Below are positions 1-5,522 of a stretch of DNA of 5,522 nt, in pieces. The position numbers and the translations under genes were made by a program. This DNA is from Candidatus Caldipriscus sp. T1.2. Lineage in GTDB: Bacteria > Hydrothermota > Hydrothermia > LBFQ01. The stretch lies in the NCBI GenBank assembly GCA_000980735.1, contig LBFQ01000006.1, forward strand, positions 1,364 to 6,885. Direction: 5' to 3'. The notes under the pieces are model-generated. The model saw nothing but the letters and a program-made list of their open reading frames with translations, was not told where the DNA came from and ran no database searches. Each line of letters starts with the position of its first letter. The first letter of the stretch is position 1.

Positions 1-482
1 GAGAAAAAGTTTTTGGAAAGGTTTGAGGGATTATTAGATAAAACCGAAAACTTTTGGATGAATACCACATAGTTTTACTCAGAAACGAGGCAAGGGAAGG
101 GGTGGGCTTTATGCTTGACTGGGGAGAGTTTTATCCCGACTTTATCCTTTGGATAAGAGAAAAGAGAGGAAACAGAATTTACATAGTTTTCATAGAACCA
201 AAGGGACTGAAGATGCTGGGAGATGTGCTTAATAATGAAAAGATTAATTTCCTTTCAAATGGATTGAGGGAAACCTTTAAAAAGCAATACGAAAACTGGC
301 AAATTGAGGTAAAAGGTTTTATTCTCTCTACCACTCCTTACGAAGAATTGCAAAGGGGTCAAGCAAGCATAAAATCCAAAGAGGAATACGAGGAGAAAAA
401 TATACTATTTTTAGAGGATAGGGATTGGGCTAAAAGGCTTTTTGAAAGGGTTTTGCATGCAAGTAAAGAGGTGGCTCTTTGA
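1..482 (+). CDS. Type III restriction Res-like / DEAD-DEAH helicase family protein, C-terminal end, frameshifted
   Basis: The 5' part lies outside the window. The visible part is the C-terminal nuclease region found on Res subunits of type III restriction enzymes and related superfamily 2 helicases, which cut DNA after ATP-driven translocation. After base 54 the protein shows a leucine-rich LLRNEA segment, then YPDFILWI, then VFIEPKG. The aspartate of PDF (codon 138-140) and the E-x-K of IEPKG (codons 195-197 and 201-203) fit the PD-(D/E)XK catalytic motif. The frame is broken. Bases 1-54 read as good helicase-family sequence (EKKFLERFEGLLDKTENF) in the frame of base 1, but that frame stops at 70-72. 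The rest is in the frame of base 54, which has stops at 24-26 and 39-41. The TTG at 54 is therefore an open-frame edge, not a real start. The break is either a true mutation or a one-base sequence error. Helicase motifs and any methyltransferase partner would lie to the left and cannot be seen. Family assignment is from motif recognition. Confidence 0.72.
40..57 (+). other. Apparent -1 frameshift site in the Res-like gene
   Basis: Coding sense moves from the frame of base 1 to the frame of base 54 between bases 42 and 56. The upstream limit is set by the TAA at 39-41 in the second frame, and the downstream limit by the loss of family-like sequence in the first frame. Three short homopolymers lie here: A4 at 40-43, A4 at 47-50 and T4 at 52-55. 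Adding one T to the last run would join the frames as ...TENF-LDEY..., giving a continuous family-like sequence. No canonical X-XXY-YYZ slippery heptamer is present in the incoming frame. Confidence 0.7.
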
Positions 483-495
483 TAACATAGACAGC

Positions 496-524
496 TTGAC
501 ACCAAAACTTCACAGCTATAAAAT
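496..524 (+). promoter_or_regulatory. Sigma-70-type promoter of the propeller gene (TTGACA-N17-TAAAAT)
   Basis: A perfect -35 hexamer TTGACA (496-501) is followed by a 17-base spacer and a -10 hexamer TAAAAT (519-524), five of six bases matching TATAAT. The -10 box ends 8 bases before the ATG at 533, so transcription would be expected to begin at or within a couple of bases of the start codon. No Shine-Dalgarno sequence lies between them. The promoter sits in the 50-base gap after the Res-like gene, implying the propeller gene is transcribed independently of it. Confidence 0.65.
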
Positions 525-532
525 ATTATCTT

Positions 533-2299
533 ATGAAAAGGATTTTCAAAATCACCATCGCGGTAGGGCTTGGGGGTTTTCTTCCCCTCTATTCCCAAGT
601 TATACAAACCGATTGGACGGGGGGACCGGGTGTTTGCGGTACGGTTTCATCGTTCGGTTCAACCTTCTGCTCCTCTTCACCTTCGGTTTTTTACCTCTTC
701 CCCGGATACCTTAGGCTTGCGGGATTTTATAGGGATCTAAGGGAACACCTTGTTGATAACACAATAGGTGGTTGGGATAACGATCCCGATATAGTGGATC
801 TTGACCTTGATGGTGCAAACGACCTTTTGGTATCCGATGAGAGCGGGCCAAACGTGGTTTATTGGTATCGAAACTCGGGTTGTGGGAATTTCACGAGGAA
901 TACAATAGATCCGAATATAGCAAGCGTGGATGAAGTGGTTGCGGTGGATTATCAAAACGATGGGGATATGGATGTCTTTGCAGTCTCTCGTCCTTCAAGC
1001 GGTAAAGATGTGGTTTTATACAGGAACAATGGAGCTATGAGCTTCTCTACGGTGGTAATAGATCCAAATATGGGTGGGTCAAGCGAGGCGGAGGGAATAG
1101 ACGCGGGGGACCTTGACAACGACGGGGATGTTGATATTGCGGTTTCTTGGCTTGCGGGTGGACTTTGGTGGTATGAAAACACGGGTTCCGGATGGAACAA
1201 GAGAATGATAAGTAATAGTATAGGATGTGGGGCTTGGGATGTATTGATTTGGGATTTTGATAACGATGGGAGGAAGGATATAGCCCTATCCACCGCTTGC
1301 AGGATTTATATATTCAGGAACAACGGGGGAACTCCACCGACTTTCACCAGTTTTGTAATAGATAACACCCTAAGCAACGGTTATGGGTTGGCTATGGGAG
1401 ATATAAACGGGGATGGCAGGATGGATCTGGTTTTAACGGATAGGGGAGGAAGTGGATACGTTTATCTTTATATAAACAACGGGGGGCTAAGCTTCACAAA
1501 GCAGGTTATAGATAACAGCGCAAATATTCCTATGGGGGTTCAGGTGGCGGATTTTGAACCTGATGGGGACTTGGATATAGTCGTAGCCTCTCGAGGTAAT
1601 AGAACCATATACGTTTATATTAACTCCGGCATGACCTTCACAAGGATGACACCAAGTATAACTCCTAGAAATTATTTTGGTGTTGGAATAGGCGATCTCG
1701 ATGGTGATGCGGACCCAGATATCCTAGTGAGGGCTGGGACAACTTCCGGAAAGGAAGGGCTTTGGTGGTATGAAACCATTTTATCATATTATCCAACGGG
1801 CTGGATAGAATCTTCAATATACGATGCGGGGGTACAGAGGAGGTGGCTCTCCGCAACTGTGGCATTTTCTCCTTGCGCGATGTCTGGGGTTCTTGTAAAG
1901 CTCTATGTAAGGGCTTCAAGGGATCTGATAACATGGACACCTTGGATCTTTGTTGGAAATTACACATCCTCTTCCTCCCTTCCCCTTCCATCCCCATTTG
2001 ATGCTATAAACTATAGGTACCTGCAATATAGACTTGAACTTTACAGTTCATCGGATTCAACAAAAACCCCGATCGTTGATTTCGTTAGGTTTGATTATGA
2101 TCCCCTTGGGGGAGATGATGAGCTTTTCATTTCGGAGGACGGGAATTTGAATGTTAGCGCCGGAAATAAAGATATTGCGGTATATACCGTTGATGGAAGG
2201 CTCATTTTGAAAGCAAAAGGAGAGTTAAAGGCAACCTTAAAGAAGGGCGTTTATAAGGTTCTGATCGGGAAGGAGAAGAGGACGATAATCATACGGTGA
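533..2299 (+). CDS. Secreted seven-bladed FG-GAP/VCBS beta-propeller protein with T9SS-like C-terminal domain
   Basis: This is an exported protein of 588 residues and unknown specific role. Residues 1-22 look like a signal peptide (basic MKR, hydrophobic core, cleavage likely after YSQ). A short N-terminal region follows, with TDWTGGPG and cysteines 35 and 46 that could pair. Seven calcium-loop motifs of the DxDxDGxxD type begin at residues 89, 139, 193, 241, 290, 340 and 388. Each is preceded by a VIDN/IDPN-like strand and followed by a WY/LY-x-NNG segment, matching FG-GAP/VCBS repeats of integrin-alpha-like propellers. Residues about 421-525 resemble a beta-sandwich with alternating strands and RYLQYR. 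Residues about 530-588 resemble a type IX sorting domain (VYTVDGRLI, LKKGVYKV, final IIIR) but lack the usual YPNP-like entry. Such proteins usually bind surfaces, polysaccharide or other proteins; an adhesive or structural role is inference. The ATG at 533 is chosen because of the signal peptide and the promoter 8 bases upstream. Confidence 0.88.
   Translation: MKRIFKITIAVGLGGFLPLYSQVIQTDWTGGPGVCGTVSSFGSTFCSSSPSVFYLFPGYLRLAGFYRDLREHLVDNTIGGWDNDPDIVDLDLDGANDLLVSDESGPNVVYWYRNSGCGNFTRNTIDPNIASVDEVVAVDYQNDGDMDVFAVSRPSSGKDVVLYRNNGAMSFSTVVIDPNMGGSSEAEGIDAGDLDNDGDVDIAVSWLAGGLWWYENTGSGWNKRMISNSIGCGAWDVLIWDFDNDGRKDIALSTACRIYIFRNNGGTPPTFTSFVIDNTLSNGYGLAMGDINGDGRMDLVLTDRGGSGYVYLYINNGGLSFTKQVIDNSANIPMGVQVADFEPDGDLDIVVASRGNRTIYVYINSGMTFTRMTPSITPRNYFGVGIGDLDGDADPDILVRAGTTSGKEGLWWYETILSYYPTGWIESSIYDAGVQRRWLSATVAFSPCAMSGVLVKLYVRASRDLITWTPWIFVGNYTSSSSLPLPSPFDAINYRYLQYRLELYSSSDSTKTPIVDFVRFDYDPLGGDDELFISEDGNLNVSAGNKDIAVYTVDGRLILKAKGELKATLKKGVYKVLIGKEKRTIIIR
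749..1783 (+). repeat. Seven tandem FG-GAP/VCBS propeller repeats
   Basis: These are seven protein-level repeats of roughly 48-54 residues (about 150 bases each) within the propeller gene. The calcium loops start at bases 797, 947, 1109, 1253, 1400, 1550 and 1694. Loops 1, 3 and 4 have DxDxDG; loop 2 has Q, loop 5 N and loop 6 E at the third position; loop 7 reads DLDGDADPD, with alanine replacing the usual glycine. The repeats are diverged at DNA level, so they are old rather than recently amplified. Confidence 0.85.
2120..2296 (+). other. T9SS-like C-terminal sorting domain of the propeller protein
   Basis: The last 59 residues follow the layout of the Por/type IX secretion C-terminal domain: a strand with VYTVDGRLI, a short basic strand, LKKGVYKVLIG, and a terminal KRTIIIR strand. 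It is shorter than usual and lacks a clear P-x-NP motif at its start. If functional, it would direct outer-membrane passage and surface attachment. This is a family-resemblance call; no secretion machinery is visible in the window. Confidence 0.55.
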
Positions 2300-3431
2300 C
2301 CTTACACTTCCTTTCGGGGTTCAGGGTGAAGAAAAAGGAGACAAGGGCGGATTGAAGGGACATAACCAACCATGCTCCCCTCCCCATACCCTCAAGGAGA
2401 AAACCTCCCCAGGCGGGACCAAGGGAAAAACCCAAACCCTGAAAAGTGCTCCAAAAACCCACGTACGCTCCGAGTTCCCCACTTGGCGCCCTGTTTGATG
2501 CGGAAGCCATAAGCACGGGAAACATAAACATCTCCCCGAAGGTTAAGAAAACAACGGAAATTAGAATATGGAAATAGTTTTCCGAGAAGAGTAGGGTAAG
2601 GAAACCCAAGGTGAAAAACAAACCCCCAGCTACCACCGACCTATTATAACCGAGCCTATTCAAAACCTTACTTAGGGGCATCTGGAATAGGATGTTTAGG
2701 ATCCCGCTTAACGTGAAGAGATAAGGTATAAGATTTTTCTGGATCCTCAACTCCTCAACCGCAAATAAGCTTAGGTTGCTCGTAAGCTGGGCGGATAGGG
2801 TAAAGGCAAAGGCGGTTATTAAAGAAAAAACTATAAAGGAACCGTCCGGAAGCACCATCCTGAACCTCATATCCCTTCCTCTCTTTTCAACCTCCTTCAA
2901 ATGCTTGCTTTCGTAGAGGGCAATAATAAGTACAAGGGCGGATAGAATAAAGAGGAAAACGTACCCGAACCTTATTAAAATGGAGCTTAGAAAGGTCCCT
3001 AACGCCCAACCCAAGTTTATTGCTATCCTTGTTAAACTAAATCCCCTTACCCTATCCTCAGAAACGTCCGCGACGTAAGAATCCGCTATAGGTAGGAACA
3101 TTGAAAAACTTGCGGAAACGAGGAAAACCGCGAGGAAAATTAAAAACAGGCTTGAGTTGAGGTATATAAGCAAAGCCAAAAGAAGAAGAAAAAAGAGCCT
3201 AAAGCTGAGAACCGCCCTTATCAGGAAAACCCTATCAACCATGTCCCCAATGTTTCCCATAAGGAACCTGAAAACAGCCCCAAAAATTACCGCGGATGTT
3301 AAGAAAACACCTACGTTGAAAACCGAAAGACCCCTATCGTGGAGGTATAGGGGTACGAAGGGCCATGAAAGGGCAAAACTTAAGGAAAGTAAAGCCCTTA
3401 TAAGGGTTATTGCGAGAAGTCTCCGGTTCAA
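2289..3431 (-). CDS. Major facilitator superfamily (MFS) transporter
   Basis: This is a 380-residue inner-membrane protein with about 12 predicted hydrophobic segments in two halves, separated by a charged cytoplasmic loop near residues 174-196. The loop between segments 2 and 3 carries the MFS motif A (G59-N-I-G-D63-M-V-D66-R67). Segment 5 shows the R-x-x-x-N-L-G-x-x-x-G pattern (R135 to G145), and segment 11 has a glycine-rich GLGFSLGPAWGG. Proton-coupled export or uptake is the family norm, but the substrate cannot be read from the sequence; overall it is closest in feel to drug/sugar-exporter-type MFS proteins. The start is TTG at 3431. The next in-frame codon upstream that matters is the stop of the preceding gene (3438-3440), and a later start would delete segment 1. 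No Shine-Dalgarno is visible. It follows the DsbC-like gene by 6 bases in the same frame, so co-transcription and possibly translational coupling are likely. Its 3' end overlaps the convergent propeller gene by 11 bases. Confidence 0.88.
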   Translation of the reverse strand: MNRRLLAITLIRALLSLSFALSWPFVPLYLHDRGLSVFNVGVFLTSAVIFGAVFRFLMGNIGDMVDRVFLIRAVLSFRLFFLLLLALLIYLNSSLFLIFLAVFLVSASFSMFLPIADSYVADVSEDRVRGFSLTRIAINLGWALGTFLSSILIRFGYVFLFILSALVLIIALYESKHLKEVEKRGRDMRFRMVLPDGSFIVFSLITAFAFTLSAQLTSNLSLFAVEELRIQKNLIPYLFTLSGILNILFQMPLSKVLNRLGYNRSVVAGGLFFTLGFLTLLFSENYFHILISVVFLTFGEMFMFPVLMASASNRAPSGELGAYVGFWSTFQGLGFSLGPAWGGFLLEGMGRGAWLVMSLQSALVSFFFTLNPERKCKVTV

Positions 3432-3437
3432 ATTACT

Positions 3438-3980
3438 TTATTCGGTGTAGGATCTCACCACCCTATCAACATCATTAACCGTGCGCAATCCACCTACATG
3501 CCTCTTCCCATTTATAAACATCGTTGGTGTACCCCTAACTCCAAGACTGAAGCCCAAGGAAAGGTCCTTTTCCACCCTCTTTTTACCGAGGTCCTTATTC
3601 ACGCAATCCTGTATCTTTTTAAGGGTCTTTTTGTCAAATTTTAACCAATCCCAACTGAAGGGCTCTCTTGTGGATCTTTCCTCTATCGCCTTAATCACCT
3701 CGGGAATTTTATCTTCGGGTGTGCATGCCAAAACCTCCGCCTTCCTATATGCGTTGGGGTGTATCTGAACAAGGGGGAATAACCTTACGTAAAGGGCAAC
3801 ATCTGGGCGGTTTTTAGCGTACTCTATTAAATTTCCATGCGTAATCCTACAATAGGGGCAGTCGGGATCCGTAAATAGTACGATCTTTATTGGTGCGTTC
3901 TCAACTCCGATTACGGGCTTTATCCCTTCCGTCAGCTTCTGCGCATCAACACTCTCTTGGGATATCAAAAGTAGCATCAT
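3438..3980 (-). CDS. DsbC/DsbA-like thioredoxin-fold thiol-disulfide oxidoreductase, short N-terminus
   Basis: This is a 180-residue thioredoxin-fold protein of the kind that makes or reshuffles disulfide bonds in exported proteins. The active site is C41-P-Y-C44 in FTDPDCPYC. The cis-proline loop is G150-T-P152-T, followed by MFINGKRHVGG. A helical insertion lies between them. C86 (LACTPED) and C126 (IQDCVNKD) sit where the catalytic domain of DsbC has its structural disulfide. The N-terminal dimerisation domain of DsbC is absent, so it is probably monomeric. The N-terminus is odd: only MMLLLIS is hydrophobic before QESVDAQ, shorter than a normal Sec signal and without basic residues, and an in-frame TAG at 3987-3989 prevents extension. 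Either the export signal is degraded or the protein acts in the cytoplasm. It lies 22 bases after the aldehyde dehydrogenase stop, with a TAAAAT box 8 bases before its ATG. A natural client would be an exported cysteine-containing protein such as the neighbouring propeller protein, but that is conjecture. Confidence 0.85.
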   Translation of the reverse strand: MMLLLISQESVDAQKLTEGIKPVIGVENAPIKIVLFTDPDCPYCRITHGNLIEYAKNRPDVALYVRLFPLVQIHPNAYRKAEVLACTPEDKIPEVIKAIEERSTREPFSWDWLKFDKKTLKKIQDCVNKDLGKKRVEKDLSLGFSLGVRGTPTMFINGKRHVGGLRTVNDVDRVVRSYTE

Positions 3981-3988
3981 AATCGTCT

Positions 3989-3994
3989 ATTTTA
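3989..3994 (-). promoter_or_regulatory. Start-proximal -10-like box (TAAAAT) before the DsbC-like gene
   Basis: On the minus strand TAAAAT ends exactly 8 bases before the ATG at 3980, inside the 22-base gap after the aldehyde dehydrogenase. No TTGACA-like -35 is seen 16-19 bases further upstream (ACCTGG lies at the 17-base position). On its own this would be weak; it is listed because the same heptamer TAAAATA at the same distance precedes two other starts in the window. Confidence 0.4.
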
Positions 3995-4002
3995 AGGCTG
4001 TT

Positions 4003-5481
4003 TTACTCCTCCCAGGTATCTATCTGTGCCCTTTGGAGGCGTCCCGAATAATCAATATAAACCGTCTTCAGCTCCGTGAAGATCTCAAACGCTGTCCATC
4101 CCCCCTCCCTGTGTCCGTTTCCCGTTTGCTTTACCCCGCCGAAAGGTAGGTGGGTCTCCGCGCCTATGGTAGGGGCGTTTATGTAAGTGATACCTGCCTC
4201 CAAAAGCTCTATTGCTTCCATCGCCTCCCTTATGTCGTTGGTGTATATTGATGAAGAAAGCCCATATTTTGTATTATTCGCAAGCTCTATCGCCTCCTCA
4301 AAGGATCTCACCTTGAATACCGAAAGTACCGGTCCAAAGATCTCCTCCTGGGCTAACCTGCTGTTAGGATCCACATCCGTGAAAATCGTGGGCTCAAAGA
4401 AATAACCCTCCCTATCTATCCTCTTACCTCCATAAACCAGCTTTGCACCGCTCTCAAGCCCATACCTAACGTAAAGCTCCACCTTCTTAAGGGCACCCTC
4501 GTTTACCAAGGGTCCCATATTCGTATCCTCAAGGAGGGGATCATCCACCTTCAACGTTTTTACCCTCTCAAGGAGAAGGTCCATAAACTTATCATAAATA
4601 GCCTCGTGGAGGATGAGCCTGCTGGTCGCGGTACACCTTTGACCTGTAGTACCAAATGCTCCCCAAAGGACGCCTTCCACCGCAAGCTCAAGGTTTGCCG
4701 AAGGCATAACTATTATCGGGTTCTTCCCCCCCATCTCAAGGGCGACCTTCTTATAGTTTTTCCCAGCTATCTCCGCTATCCTTGCCCCAACAACGCTTGA
4801 ACCCGTAAAGGATACTACCCTCACATCCGGGTGGGAAGCCAAAACCTCACCTACCCCCTCTCCGCTACCCGTCACCAAATTCACCACCCCATCCGGTATC
4901 CCCGCCTCCTGAAGTGCCTTAACGAACTCCGCGGCGGAAGCTGGGGCATCGGATGCTGGTTTTAATACTACCGTATTACCCGCAACGAGGGCGGGAAAGA
5001 GCTTCCAGGAAGGTATTGCCATTGGGAAGTTCCATGGAGTTATCGCTGCGACAACACCTACGGGCCTCCTTATTACGTAAGCGGTCTTGTTTGGAAGCTC
5101 GCTCGTGGTTGTCACCCCAAAGAGCCTTCTACCCTCACCGAAGGCATAGAATCCCGTATCTATTGCCTCCTGAACGTCCCCCCTCGCCTCCTTTATGGGT
5201 TTCCCCATCTCCATGGTCATAAGGCGGGCGAGTTCCTCCTTCCTTGAAAGCAATATCTCCGTAGCCTTCCTTATTATCTCCGCCCTCTTGGGAGCCGGAA
5301 CCCTTGACCAGTGCTTAAATGCCTTCTTTGCGGCTTCAACCGCCTCGTTTACATCTTCAGCTGTGGATAAAGGATGGACGGAAATTACCTCTGAAGGTTT
5401 TGAAGGGTTTCTGTTTTCAAAGACTTTCCCGCTTTTTGAAGGCACCCATTTCCCATTTATGAAATTCCCATATTCCCTCAT
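4003..5481 (-). CDS. NAD(P)-dependent aldehyde dehydrogenase (ALDH superfamily)
   Basis: This is a complete 492-residue cytoplasmic enzyme that oxidises an aldehyde to the carboxylate with NAD(P)+. All key residues are present: N151 in TPWNFP, K174 in VLKPAS, the FTGSSVVG cofactor loop (225-232), general base E249 in LEMGGKNP, nucleophile C283 in GQRCTATS, and E380 in EEIFGP. S177, where NAD-specific enzymes often have glutamate, suggests NADP+ can be used. The C-terminal substrate and oligomer region (INAPTIGAETHLPFGGVK, then GNGHREGGWTAFE and YIDYSGRLQRAQID) resembles alpha-ketoglutarate semialdehyde (2,5-dioxopentanoate) dehydrogenases and related YcbD-like enzymes. Piperideine-6-carboxylate or succinate semialdehyde dehydrogenase are alternatives. 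No sugar-acid or amino-acid catabolic gene is visible nearby to decide. The ATG at 5481 gives a full-length N-terminus (FINGKWV). It has a TAAAAT box 8 bases upstream and no Shine-Dalgarno. It is first in the leftward gene set. Confidence 0.95.
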   Translation of the reverse strand: MREYGNFINGKWVPSKSGKVFENRNPSKPSEVISVHPLSTAEDVNEAVEAAKKAFKHWSRVPAPKRAEIIRKATEILLSRKEELARLMTMEMGKPIKEARGDVQEAIDTGFYAFGEGRRLFGVTTTSELPNKTAYVIRRPVGVVAAITPWNFPMAIPSWKLFPALVAGNTVVLKPASDAPASAAEFVKALQEAGIPDGVVNLVTGSGEGVGEVLASHPDVRVVSFTGSSVVGARIAEIAGKNYKKVALEMGGKNPIIVMPSANLELAVEGVLWGAFGTTGQRCTATSRLILHEAIYDKFMDLLLERVKTLKVDDPLLEDTNMGPLVNEGALKKVELYVRYGLESGAKLVYGGKRIDREGYFFEPTIFTDVDPNSRLAQEEIFGPVLSVFKVRSFEEAIELANNTKYGLSSSIYTNDIREAMEAIELLEAGITYINAPTIGAETHLPFGGVKQTGNGHREGGWTAFEIFTELKTVYIDYSGRLQRAQIDTWEE

Positions 5482-5489
5482 AGTGGAGT

Positions 5490-5495
5490 ATTTTA
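5490..5495 (-). promoter_or_regulatory. Start-proximal -10-like box (TAAAAT) before the aldehyde dehydrogenase gene
   Basis: On the minus strand TAAAAT ends 8 bases before the ATG at 5481. The region 17 bases further upstream reads TAGGGG, which is not a recognisable -35, and the window ends soon after. A T-rich stretch (5502-5512 region) lies between. The remaining 27 bases to the window edge hold no other feature I can support. Confidence 0.45.
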
Positions 5496-5522
5496 AGCTT
5501 GAGAAATAAAAACCCCTACCCG

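Noticed and set aside
40..57. Programmed -1 ribosomal frameshifting in the Res-like gene
   Set aside because: No canonical slippery heptamer lies in the incoming frame, and I see no obvious downstream stem-loop. A one-base indel in a short homopolymer is simpler.
54..482. TTG at 54 as the true start of a small 142-residue protein
   Set aside because: Family-like sequence continues upstream in another frame (bases 1-54), there is no ribosome site, and the product would begin in the middle of a known nuclease domain.
517..529. TATAAA (517-522) or TATTAT (524-529) as the -10 box of the propeller gene
   Set aside because: Their spacings from TTGACA are 15 and 22 bases; TAAAAT at 519-524 has the ideal 17 and recurs at the same distance before two other genes.
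442..714. Open frame of 90 codons overlapping the end of the Res-like gene and the start of the propeller gene
   Set aside because: It is out of frame with both well-supported genes, has no family-like sequence and is explained as a shadow.
952..1997. Antisense open frames within the propeller gene
   Set aside because: They lie opposite repeated calcium-loop codons, have low-complexity Ser/Pro/Leu-rich composition and show no start signals.
2300..2345. Possible terminator after the propeller gene
   Set aside because: No stable inverted repeat followed by a T-run is visible, and the segment is coding for the MFS protein on the other strand.
3157..3768. Plus-strand open frames opposite the MFS and DsbC-like genes
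   Set aside because: Both are antisense to proteins with clear motifs and have no recognisable domains of their own.
4006..4012. GGAGGAG on the minus strand as a Shine-Dalgarno for the DsbC-like gene
   Set aside because: It encodes the last two glutamates of the aldehyde dehydrogenase and lies about 25 bases from the ATG, too far for a ribosome site.
4187..5509. Plus-strand open frames opposite the aldehyde dehydrogenase
   Set aside because: The minus-strand gene has every catalytic residue and full family length; the opposite frames are shadows.

Overview
The window reads as a compact stretch of bacterial chromosome with five genes and almost no spare DNA. Two genes run rightward (the end of a restriction-type helicase/nuclease, then a secreted beta-propeller protein). 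Three run leftward (aldehyde dehydrogenase, DsbC-like thiol oxidoreductase, MFS transporter). The two groups meet tail to tail with an 11-base overlap of their stop ends at 2289-2299. Arginine is coded mostly by AGG/AGA, isoleucine often by ATA, and the proteins are rich in charged residues, which suggests a thermophile. The propeller protein ends in a domain resembling the type IX secretion sorting domain, which points to the Bacteroidetes/FCB side of the tree, perhaps a candidate phylum such as WOR-3/Hydrothermae. That placement is inference from protein style only.

Left part (1-532). The first 482 bases encode the C-terminal end of a type III restriction (Res-like) or DEAD/DEAH helicase protein carrying a PD-(D/E)XK nuclease motif. 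Its reading frame is broken near base 52: the first 18 codons are in one frame and everything after is in the -1 frame. A 50-base gap follows, with a near-consensus sigma-70-type promoter whose -10 box lies only 8 bases from the next ATG.

Middle (533-2299). This gene encodes a 588-residue exported protein: signal peptide, short N-terminal region, seven calcium-loop (FG-GAP/VCBS) repeats spaced about 50 residues apart, a beta-sandwich-like region, and an abbreviated T9SS-like C-terminal domain. It is probably displayed on, or released from, the cell surface.

Right part (2289-5522, minus strand). The gene order is aldehyde dehydrogenase, 22-base gap, DsbC-like protein, 6-base gap, MFS transporter. 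The tight spacing suggests co-transcription, although the DsbC-like gene may also have its own start-proximal promoter. No shared pathway is evident among the three.

The most notable signal cuts across genes. Three of the four gene starts (533 on plus; 3980 and 5481 on minus) carry the identical heptamer TAAAATA followed by exactly 7 bases and then ATG, with no Shine-Dalgarno sequence. This is the arrangement expected of leaderless transcripts. I see no tRNA, rRNA, CRISPR array, insertion sequence or convincing terminator, and no good evidence for an undescribed multi-gene system.
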